A stretch of 64,000 bases of DNA from Turritopsis dohrnii (Eukaryota; Cnidaria; Hydrozoa; Anthoathecata; Oceaniidae). The notes below the pieces were generated by a model. It saw only the letters and a program-made list of their open reading frames with translations, ran no database searches and was not told where the DNA came from. The stretch is from positions 434,001 through 498,000 of the forward strand of contig BQMF02000300.1 in NCBI GenBank assembly GCA_027922465.2. The letters are read 5' to 3'. Of the stretch, positions 33,301 through 43,319 are shown piece by piece (position 1 is the first letter of the stretch; the number at the start of each line of letters is the position of its first letter). The translations under genes were made by a program, and so were the position numbers.

Positions 33301-33972
33301 TTCTTACATCGAGTCCATTGCTAAATCTGCTGCTATGAAGGTTTGCTCACTTTTTCGGGTCCGTCACTTACTTTCGGCTAAATCTATCATTTACATGTTT
33401 AAGGCCACTATTCGCCCTTGTCTTGAGTAGTGCTGCCACCTTTGGGCTGGAGCCTCTGCTCATTGTCTTCATCTTCTCGATCGTATTCAGAAGCGCTTAG
33501 TTAACTTAGTTGGCCCTGATCTTTGTGCTGATCTTCACCCCCTCTCACATCGGAGAAACGTTGCTTCCCTGTCTCTTTTCTATAAATACTTTCATGGGCA
33601 TTGTTCGGATGACTTGCATCAACTTACTCCTTCTCCTAAGACTTTCTCTCGGAACACTCGCCTCTCTTCGAATTCTCATCCTTTGACTGTTCAGGTCCCA
33701 ACTTGCCATAAGAACTTTTATTCATCTAGCTTTTTCCCTCGGACTGCTCGCCTCTGGAATTCTCTCCCTCATAGTTGTTTTCCTGTTGAGTATGATCTAC
33801 AATCTTTTAAATCCAAGGTTAACCGCCACCTTGCCCTGTCTTTATAGCTCTTTTTCCTTTTCTCATCCCTTTCATCTGTCTTTACAACTCTTCTTCCTTT
33901 TCTCATCTTGTAGCTTTCTGCCTAGTAGTGGCTTCGGCCTTGCAGGGAGCAACTCATTTAAAAAAAAAAAAA
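30366..33972 (+). mobile_element. Non-LTR retrotransposon, poly(A)-tailed
   Basis: The element is distinctly more GC-rich than its surroundings, begins near CCAGCGTCCGGCGGGGTCAG and ends in an A13 run at 33960-33972. About 580 bp of 5' UTR precede the endonuclease/reverse transcriptase ORF. No separate gag-like ORF1 is visible. Domain type (APE endonuclease then RT with YADD) places it in the Jockey/CR1/I-like group; I cannot decide the clade. Confidence 0.75.
30948..33847 (+). pseudogene. Endonuclease-reverse transcriptase ORF with three breaks
   Basis: The first frame (from 30948) holds the start of an APE-type endonuclease: SFSNIHGLRGNFSHL, and ILAICETNLNPSI with the catalytic Glu. The reading shifts near 31200-31218 into the frame ending at 33174, which contains FGDLNIHHADW, the GNSDHSVV endonuclease box, YRPISLLSIISKVFE, YGFRSGRSTADAL, ALDICKAFNKVWH (motif A Asp present), SGVPQGSVLGP and IYADDTTLYSS (catalytic YADD). 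A second shift near 33160 moves to the +2 frame (TKVLSIN...). A third lesion is TAG at 33428-33430, in a context where relatives have Tyr (RPCLE-stop-CCHLW). The frame then runs to TAA at 33847. Catalytic residues survive, so inactivation is recent. Confidence 0.8.
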
Positions 33973-34895
33973 GCATGTCTTATTTTAGGTAGGAGATAAA
34001 ATAATTTGTCCGACTACATTTAAGGTAGAAAATCTCACGGGTAATTAATTTCGTGATTTAAATTAATTTTCGAAATTTTTGCTTTTTGAAAATTCTCGAA
34101 GGTATTGATTTCACAATTATTAAAATTTCACATTCCTAAAACACCCGAAACAAAACCGTCGGTTCATATAAAAGTACAGTTTTCTGGTGATGGGGCTCCA
34201 TCATGTTACAGAGAAATTACAGATGACGACATAAACATTGTTTTTATATTGGATTGAAAGAGCAAACGAAACTCTGATGAATTAACTTGTTTTTGTTTTC
34301 GGCCTACTATGCTCGCGGGTATTTAATGTTGTGATATCAAATGATCTAACAGGGAGAAATGCTAGCTGCTTCTTAAAAGATTTTTCATTTTCTGAGACGA
34401 AACCTACGAAATCAAATATTACTAAACTTTTCGAAAATTAACAATTATCAAAATTAGAGACATTTGTGGGAGGTTTGATAGGATGAAATTTTCTCGAATG
34501 TAAGAAACGGAACTTTCATATTTTTTCAAAACAATAATCTACATTGGGAAGAAGTTCATAAACGACCAAATCTTTTTCGCTGAAATTAGTTTGAAATTTT
34601 CCTTAAAATTAATTTCAACAGACATTTCGTTCCTAAGTTAGATTTCAAAGGGTATTTTTTCATTATAAATACACACTAACACATTTTGAGTGTAGGGATT
34701 CTTATGAAACGATTAGTTACGAAACAAACCAGTGAATTGACAAATACTCTGTTCTTTATAGGTTTATATAATATAAATTTTATACCTTGTCTTCTTCCAC
34801 ACGTGCACCATCATGAAATTCTTTCATTGAATGTTCATTTATTTATCACATTGATTGTTTTTCTGTCATGATTCAACACAATAGTTCGAATGTCC
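33973..34895. other. No supported gene
   Basis: AT-rich spacer between the retrotransposon and the last exon of the micro-exon gene. Nothing supported. Confidence 0.5.
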
Positions 34896-36627
34896 TTATA
34901 TGGTCAAAATTTTGAGTGTTCGATACGTCTCAGTCCATTCATCTGAAAAAACTCGATAACTCGACAACTACAGTACAGTACAGTAACTTCCCAAAAATGA
35001 AAAAAAAATGCCAATGGCTACTGAGTCATATAGATATAAACTAGTAACCCGTGTAAAAATTTTTTACAGGTTTTAATCGATGTGAGCTGAACTGAGAGAA
35101 AGGCTTAGTATAATGAATTTAAGTATAGTAAGGTTCCTCAATTGCTTGGAATGTAGACCAGTATAAAAAATATCAAGTGAGAGGAGCGATTTCAAACAAC
35201 ATGGTCAGCTATATGACGTGATCGTGACAATTAAACTAAAAGACGATAACAAATTGACAACAGAATCTATTTAACTTTAAAAAACTTTACAAACTGTAAA
35301 AAACTAATTCTACGCTGTAAGAAACATGTATAATGTTTAGTTATAGTTTCATCCTACCCTGTTTCTTACAGCGTAGAATTATTCAATATTTTTATAATAT
35401 TATGTAATAAATTTTTTTTTTTATTTTTTTTATTATTATTATTTTTATTAAAAATATAGTCGGGCCGGTCCCGACCACCATTTCGGGACCAGACCCGAAA
35501 TGCCGCCATCGATCGGGAGCCCGGGTTACTCTCCCTGTAACGGGCGAAATCCACGTAAGTCAGTTCTAAAAAAAATCAATAAAAATTAATAGTTTACCGC
35601 AAATATACTTTCATTCTACCCTGTTTCTTTCTTTTATATATTGTTTTAAAATCTTACTTTTTTCACAGTTACCCTCGACATCCAGATCTGAAAAAATATC
35701 ATACACGTGACTGATTAAAGAAGACACTTAAATGAACTATGTGTGTTGCAAAATAAAATCTATTCAAAAACTTACTATTTGTACTATTTGTACTGGTACT
35801 GTTTGGTCCCGGGATAGGCTTTTCAACATCTAAAAACATATGGAACATAACAGTTAAAGGAGTGTTAAGAATGCATACATTATACATTCATTAAAAATAA
35901 GAATATTTGCACTCTTACTAATTGCACTATCCACATCCATTTGATCTGAAAAAAATATATAACCGTACTTATATGTACTGATCACTGCTCAAGGAATGGT
36001 ATTGTTATACAATACAATAATGCATGAACATTGATTGAATATAATGAAAACTCACTATTCAAATATTTGCTTGTTGTAGCAACATCTAAAAAGTTATATG
36101 CGTATGTATCTACACCCATAACATATGAAGGAAGGAGTCGTATGAATGAAAAGCACATTAGAAATATAGATAATCTAGCTATTACTTAGAAAGCTTACCA
36201 GAAGGGGTTTTTTGGATGGGCTGTGCCCATTTAACCATCCTTTTCGTTACTAAAAAATGAAATGTTTATGAATCAAACTAACGAAGAAACATTCATATAA
36301 TTTCGTAGTAATTCATTTTCATTCAGCTTCCTTCAGGGTGTTCAAATGGGGACATAGAAAGGTAGTTATGCGTAAGTTGCATACCTGTTTTCTTCTTTTC
36401 AAATTCATCTAATTCTAAAAATAAAGCAGTCAAAACCGTAAAGTGTATCTTCTTTAATGAAAAAGTGGTGAAAGTAAATAAGGTAAACCTTACTTGCAAC
36501 ACATTCTTTTTCGAATACTAAAATATAGGAGGAAGATATATTTATTAGAATGCAAATAACTTAAATGCAATAGAAAATCCCAGTTAAAAATGTACAACTT
36601 ACTGATGTCTTTGTTAGCTGCAGCCAT
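34896..36627 (-). CDS. Micro-exon gene B (nine exons, 105 aa)
   Basis: I do not recognise the product. Minus-strand exons: 36627-36603 (25 nt, ATG), 36517-36494 (24), 36414-36385 (30), 36249-36199 (51), 36085-36056 (30), 35945-35919 (27), 35829-35776 (54), 35687-35658 (30), 34942-34896 (47, TAA). Total 318 nt, 106 codons with the stop. All seven internal exons are multiples of three and all eight junctions are phase 1. Introns 1-7 are 79-135 nt with clear GTAAG/GTATG/GTGAG donors and TTTTAG/TTTTTTCAG acceptors; intron 8 is 715 nt and holds a hairpin and an A-tailed repeat. The exons encode MAAANKDI, FEKECVA, LDEFEKKKT, TKRMVKWAQPIQKTPS, VATTSKYLN, QMDVDSAI, VEKPIPGPNSTSTNSTN, LDVEGNCEK and NEWTETYRTLKILTI. 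Exons 5-8 all start with AT plus TTG/CAA/CTG and an Asp-Val-like core, suggesting exon duplication. No signal peptide or membrane segment is seen. Resembles micro-exon gene architecture known from flatworms, but homology is not implied. Confidence 0.7.
35306..35380. repeat. Perfect 21-bp inverted repeat (hairpin)
   Basis: AATTCTACGCTGTAAGAAACA at 35306-35326 is exactly inverted at 35360-35380, with a 33-nt spacer. A sequence like the right shoulder (CATCCTACCCTGTTTCTT) recurs at 35611-35628 (CATTCTACCCTGTTTCTT), on the far side of the GC-rich repeat. Confidence 0.8.
35401..35560 (-). repeat. GC-rich A-tailed short repeat, SINE-like
   Basis: Read on the minus strand, a GC-rich block with nested hairpins (GGTCCCGA/TCGGGACC and TTTCGGG/CCCGAAA) ends in a long A-rich tail (complement of 35409-35450). 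Flanking copies of ACCCTGTTTCTT suggest a target-site duplication. It contrasts sharply with the AT-rich intron it sits in. No certain A/B box. Confidence 0.5.
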
Positions 36628-37199
36628 TATTATATTTTTTTTATTATTAATACTAAAATGAAATAAAAATTTCATAGTTTTAATTTACAACTCTTACAAA
36701 AATAATGCTAAAGATACTACATTACTAAACTGCAAATATATCTCTTTGAAAGAGATGCCCTGACTTTTGGTTCATGAATTGCCTATGGAGATGTGTTGCT
36801 ATTGACTAAAAGCTCATGATTTTCCATGCGCAATTCATGGTAACAGAGTACACGACGGGAACGTAAGTCAATGGGACTTGTACTCCACCTAAAGAAGAAA
36901 TGAACATATCATGTGATAGAAGCTGATAACATTTCTTCAGTATTAAATATAGCAGTTAACAGCTGGCACCTTAAGGAACAGTCATCGTATATCAGAAAAA
37001 ACGGAGGCAGTAGTTCTACTATAAACAGCATTAACGAACCACCTGGTGGATAGAATAAAATATCACACTGGTAAAGATACCCAAAAGGAAAACTATACAC
37101 CGTGTAATAATCATCCATCACATCCGTCACAATAATACACATGTTACTGAACTAACGAAAGGGCACAGACTGAAAAATAAACATTAAAATTTATGACAG

Positions 37200-40100
37200 A
37201 CAAACTGCACAACAAACAAAACAATAAAGAGTTTACTGTAAAACTTGTGGGAAGACAACATTCTGTGTATACAACTTCCCATTGATGTAACCTTGTTTAC
37301 CTGTGGCAGCAACTTTGACTTTAACATTATCAAATGCCTTTGCCCTAGAACAGGCTACATATAGCTGACCATGTGAAAAGCACGGTCGTTGTAGAAACAA
37401 ACCAATTTTTTCAAATGTTTGACCTTGACTCTTATTAACAGTGAAAGAATAAGCCAAACGAATCGGCAGTTGTCTACGTTTCAAAGTGAAAGGCATACCT
37501 GTGTCAGAGGGTGACAATTGTACCCTAGGTATGAAAATTGTTTCTCCAACAGCTGACCCTGTCAAAACGTCAGCTTTAATAAAATTCTGCGATAGTTCCC
37601 GAACAATCAAGCGTGTCCCGTTGCAAAGACCCTTCTTGATGTTCAAATTTCGTAAAAGCATAATTATTGCTCCAACTTTAAGTTTCAAACAATGTGGAGG
37701 CATACCAGATGGTGTGATGCTGTTTAAAAAATCAAGCGGATAATTTTGTCGCTCGTCCTCATCATCACAATCAACTTCATCAGCACTATAATAGCAAACT
37801 GGATCACCAGGCAATCTTTCCAACACCTCATTGTTAATTATTAATGACTGCTCATTTGTAGGTGTCAAAATAGCAGTCGAAGCATATTGATGAGGTTCCA
37901 GGCCGTCATACATGACTGATATAAGCGATGTGTTTTCAGACACGACACAGCAATCTGGAATTTCAATGGCACCTTTAGCAGGATCTTCTTGTTTTAATGG
38001 TAGTTCCCCATTACCCAATTGTAGCAGCCACTGGCAAAATTGTTGTTCCTCAGGTCTAGCTCTCATGTTTTGAGTTAATGAGAATTTTGACACTGATGCC
38101 CACAATGCAGAACTGGTTAAGCACACCTCAATAACATCAGTGGGTTTTGCTTTCTTCACAACAGGTAAGCATTGACGGAAATCTCCGCCCCATAACATTA
38201 CTTTGCCACCAAAGAGAGTATTGTTGTTGCAAACATCACGGAGTAATCGATCGATGGCATGAAAAATATGAGTGGAAACCATTGTCGCTTCATCGATGAG
38301 AAACAGGTCTACACTACGTAAGTATTCAGCATGTTTTGATGTTGGAGTTACATTACAAACACTGGTTTCTAAAACAGGAACAGGCAAACGAAATAATGAA
38401 TGCAATGTACACCCACCAGAAAGTAAAGTGGCTGCAATACCTGTATATGCAGCAGTAGCGACTTTCCAACCTCTGGCCCTACATGCTGCTATAACATAGT
38501 TATAAGTAAATGTTTTACCTGTACCAGCTGGTCCATCAAGATAAAACAATGTTTCAGGTTGTGCCAAAGCGTTACGGACATTGGATACAGCAGATAATAT
38601 TGCATCAGCCACAGCCACCTGCTGCTCATTAAGCAGAGGCCTTACCTGTTGTGTCTGGTCAATGTATAAGTTTACATCAACCTCTTCCTCGTCAATTTGT
38701 TCAATTAATTCAGGAAGGTTTAATTGCGCTAAGGACATACCAAATTGTTTAAGTATGTTATCGATATATCCCAAAACCTTTTGCTCAGCTTGAGTAGCAG
38801 GCAATGTGCGCGCATAGTCCTCGCACAATTGACCCTTGAATGTATTCCACATATCCAACGGATTCAATGGCTCACAGTGTGTCAATATTGTGACGAACAG
38901 TTGCCTCAATTGTTGTGGCATTTGGAATGTAGATGCCTCTTCCAATGTATTGTGCCATTCCTCATCATCTTGAAGAAGACCTCTTGCAATACATGCTTCA
39001 CGAAATGTATCATAAACAACCCCATTGAACGTGCGCAAATACTCAAATGATGTGGCACCAGGAACATGAAGCAATAAAACACGAAGGAAAAATCTTTCTC
39101 CTTCTGTTGGTCTTGCATTGTATAGTCGAGCAATTATTGGTTTATATGTTTTATCTCTTGCTTTCCATTTTTTTTCCTTATCATGAAATACATAATGATA
39201 TGGAATGTCAGGAAACAGATATTGTCGGGCATCAGGATCTTCAACATTCAATTTAAACCATGCTGTGAGGTGAGTGTCTCTCATAGATGCCCTGTCTGCA
39301 GCTGCATACTCTTCACCAGGTTGAAAATAAACTCGTTGAAGATCTGGCAAATGCACTGCCAATCTTTTGATACAGTGTGATTTCTCATGCATGGAGAACT
39401 CAAATATTCTCCACAGAGCTTCAGGTGCACTAACATATCGAGCGTCTAAAAAAGTTTTAATTTCATCATATTGCAATTGTTCGTTAATTTCGACATGCGC
39501 TCGATCATGTCCTTTATATACGTATTTGAATAAATATTTAACACTTTTTATAGAAGTACAGGCCTCCAAATTTATATGTGCATTATATTTCTTTGATAAC
39601 CAGGGACAGTATGGTACTACCCATCGATTATCTAAATCTACATTTTTAACCCTCACAGTTCGACCATTATTTCGTCTGCGATACAAAGGATAGCCATTAA
39701 CATTCATTTGTGTTGAATCACAGAATGATTTGGGAAAATCTTTGGTACAGTTGCCATCATCTCCCATACAAACGGAAGTCTCATTGTAAATCCCACATGG
39801 ACCATGTATCATACACGATTTGATGATGTTGTGTAGTTCTGGCTCCTCATCTGGATCAGGGATTTCAGCACATATCAAGCTGTCAACATCATCAGCATTT
39901 TGTAACTTATCCTCTTGTGCTAAATGAATAAGAATATGTGCATGAGGTAAAGAACGCTTTTGAAATTCAATCACATAAAGGTGAGAAATTGTTTTCCCCA
40001 ATACACCATTTTTTATGACATCATTTAAAAGTGCTTTCAATTTCAAATTAAAAACACGTGCAACCAAGTCAGGTCGATAATGTGCAGGCTCATTATCTAA

Positions 40101-42546
40101 ATTTTCGGTAATTTCCTTCCAATTTGGATTACACGTAAAAGTGCAGAACAAATCAGGTTTTCCCATTTTAGTCACCATAGCCATTGCATCTTGGTAATTT
40201 TGTTGCATAGCTCTTGGACTGCCCTGAAAAGACGATGGTAATATCACAGGTCTGCCTGCATTTAAACCCCTATTTCCTGCAACATTGGCAAGATGATCAA
40301 TCAACCCTTGATATTGCTCAACACGTAACACTTTTTGGTTTCTCCGAATATAGTTGAGACGATCAGATTCCACCTTACAGTAACAGTCAACCGCGAATTG
40401 TTGAAATAATTTTTTACCTTTTAAGATGGGATTAAAATTGCTTCTGTATGAAAACCTATAAGTATAATATTGTAATGCAGTTGTGCGGCACCGACTACCT
40501 GTAGCATATTCAGCTACATGAGGAATATCTATTGTCCAGCCAGACTCTCCCCTTGGAAAAAAGACTGGATAAACCATTGGATCCAAATGAGGTGAATCTG
40601 TTGGTAAACATCGCAGTGGTCTGTCTCGAGGATAAACAACAATATCCCGAAAGGCAGGTGGTGCACCATCTTCACCAACAAAAACAGCTGCTACTTCATC
40701 ATGGTGGGGTAGATTGTAACGCCGCCGATCGCCACCACTCCTCAGATGCATTCTAACCTAAATTTTAAAATGAAAGATTTTGAAAATAATTGATTTTAAA
40801 AAAAACTTACAAAGATAACTGATTAATAACTCAAAATTTTACCAAAGATGGTTGGCGATTTTGCTCTTGGGCAAGCCGTAATTCCTCAGCTTCTACCTCA
40901 CTCATGTATTTGTATGCAGCAGCGTAAGGACTTTCTCTAATAATGATGTCTTGCAAATTTTGCATTACCTCAGGCGAACAACCTTGATTTTCAGGTCTTG
41001 CCATTCTTTCATTGAATGCATCCATCCCATCATAAATGTACAACTGACCATATGATGGAGGAACACCTTCTGACGGATGCAGATTCCCTGTACGGTGGCA
41101 TACCTGACCATTAATACGAAAGACAGGTGGTCCTCGACCTGGTGGTACAGCCATTTTTGCACCCATCGACGCAAAAGCGACAGAACTGTTAAACTTTCGA
41201 ATATTTTCTTGAAAGTTCTTTGCCTGATTTCTATTACCTACTAAAAGATCTTTAAGATCATTAGGATAATTAATGTCATTAAGGTGTATCTTGCCGTTAT
41301 GACAACATTTGAAATTACTTTCATCGGCAAACATTTTAGCACTACAACGTTGACAAACCTTGTCCATGGGGCCTAAGTAATGTTGCTCAGGCAATTGATC
41401 AGGTTGACGCGCAGCACAATGCAAACTTAATGTAGCCCGTCTAGCTCGCATACGTTGCATATTTCTATTCCGCCTAGCTAATCTTTCGTCAGCGTTTTCA
41501 TTTTGACGGTACTGAACGCGTCTTTCAGCATTGCGATTCCTACGGCGCTCATTCTCAGAAATACCTTGAGAATTATGGAGATCATCCGTGTTATCAACTT
41601 GCGTTTCGCGACGTCGCGCAATAGCGACATCTTCGTGTGCAAACCTACGTTGGATTACTGATGGAATTTGTTGTTGATCAGGTGGTTGCAAAACAAATTG
41701 TCCATTCCTGAAAGTTGCTGGAATGGCAGGGGCAATAGCATTACCTCTTCCTATATTATACATGACAGACAGTAGTAATAATAAGGAAACTTTAGAATAA
41801 ATATAACTACCAAATTGTTGATTAACTCCCAACCCTGAATAAAATAAAAGTTTGACTTTTATGAAAATTAAAAACGCAATTAAAATATGGGTTTCATGAA
41901 AGAAAAAGATAACTGTAACACACTGTAACAATCACCTGAGAAAAGTCTGAACTGTTCTTAAAATATCGCCACACTCCTTTTAACTTTCTGCTTTTTAATT
42001 CATATATCAACTCTGAATAAAGAATTATAAAAACACACTTTCATTTTCCATAAATCATCTTCCGAAATTAACAACAATAATAAATTACCTCGTAAACTTT
42101 ACTGGCTTTAATCTTTACTCTATTCTTTATCCCACTTCTTTTTCTGTTTTCTGCTTCTCTGAATAAGAATCATAAAATAAGACACTTTCATTTTCCATTT
42201 CATTTCTATCGAAATAAACAACAATACAAAGTTACCTCATAAACTTTACTGGCTTTCGCTTTCTTTTCTTTTCTTTTTCCTTTTTTTTATAATCACCTCC
42301 TTCACTTTTTCAATACGAAAATGAATTTGTTTACATTTTGAACGAACTTAGTTGCTATGTTTACAAAACGTTCGAAACGATAAAAATAAAATGCAATGTA
42401 AAGGTATCTGTCCTTTACTAATCGTAGAAAAATATTAACCGTGGTCTTAAACACCTTTATGAAAAAGTGACCGCGAAAACGACCCGAAATTTTAGAGAGT
42501 GAAAGCGTGAAAAAAGTGGTATGCACAGCGCGTATTAGTATATAGA
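37200..42546 (-). mobile_element. Autonomous Helitron
   Basis: On the minus strand the 5' end reads A|TCTATATACTAATACGCG, starting at 42546 (TC start inserted after A). The same TCTATATAyTAATA start is found on the two small Helitrons here. The element carries a spliced RepHel gene. The 3' end was not fixed: no unambiguous hairpin plus CTRR was found between 37232 and about 36640, so the left boundary is approximate and could reach close to the first exon of the micro-exon gene at 36627. Confidence 0.75.
37233..41763 (-). CDS. Helitron RepHel transposase (HUH Rep + PIF1-like helicase), two exons
   Basis: Exon 1 from the Met at 41763 to 40843 is very Arg-rich (repeated RRxRN) with a Cys/His cluster CQRCSAKMFADESNFKCCH. 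An 85-nt intron (40758-40842, GTAAAA...TTTAG) joins it in phase 0 to a 1172-codon second exon, giving about 1,480 residues. In exon 2 (numbered from its first Met) the HUH motif is LPHAHILIH (H270, H272), and the twin tyrosines are in YLFKYVYKG (Y406, Y410). Later come Walker A GPAGTGKT, Walker B LFLIDEA and the PIF1 C-terminal block FTVNKSQGQTF...LYVACSRAK. All catalytic residues of a rolling-circle Helitron transposase are present and no stop interrupts the frame. An upstream in-frame Met at 41931 is less likely; it would add a hydrophobic extension foreign to the family. Confidence 0.85.
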
Positions 42547-43319
42547 TATAGCGGCAGATTGGTACATACGAAAAATAGAAAAATAAACAACAAAACGTAA
42601 AGTTCATGAGAAGTGTTATATGTTTTCTTTCCAATTACTTCAAAAAGGAGGTTTTCTCATCAATGAGGTAGCATACATAGGGAGACCTAAAGCTGGTGTC
42701 CATCTAATTATTCACACCAGGTGGGCAAGCTAAAATGTTTGATTGGCTAATATTTTTCTGTTCCCTGGCGAAATAAGGGTGTTCATAAATTACGTTGCTT
42801 TTAATCTTTACAACCTTGGCCTCGTTTCTAAGCATTATAATTTATGACGCTTTTTCCATGATAATAGTGGTCGTAAAAGTTTATAACCCTCAAGACATAT
42901 CTTTTTATCATCCAAACAACTGCATTTATATGCAAGTGAAACATTGGAGGGTATGCATCTACCGGTTTCAAACCATTAAACTTCTCGGTGAAAACTCTGT
43001 TAAAAGCGTTTGGAAGAACAAGACATCACTTGGACAAAACCTCACCCTCCCAAACAAATTTAACAAGGTTTTGACCGTAAAGATTAGCTGGTTTCAAATC
43101 GGTAGATGCATACACAGATTGTGTTCCACGCGCTCAAGTGTACACCAGCCTTTATTTCGGTACTTATGACTAATAGGTAATTTAGAGGTGCTTAGTTGGT
43201 TAGGAATTATGAATAATGATTAATTACATAAATATGACATGCTTATAAGTAGAAGTAAGGCGCTAATAATAATAGAAAGTTTGGATACTGATTGCGCCTT
43301 ACATTTAGAAAATAAATCA
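42547..43319. other. No supported gene
   Basis: Spacer between the Helitron 5' end and the CACTA transposase start. A 124-codon ORF at 42795-43169 has no recognisable features. The CACTA terminal inverted repeat is expected nearby, but I did not find it. Confidence 0.5.

Noticed and set aside
34896..36627. CRISPR-like or satellite array in the region of regularly spaced short similar segments
   Set aside because: The spaced similar segments are splice sites and short exons with intact reading frame, not identical repeats.
38272..39693. Several plus-strand ORFs of 65-108 codons
   Set aside because: All are shadows of the minus-strand Helitron helicase.
42795..43169. 124-codon ORF upstream of the CACTA transposase
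   Set aside because: No recognisable domain, no connection by splice sites to the transposase exons, ordinary AT-rich composition.
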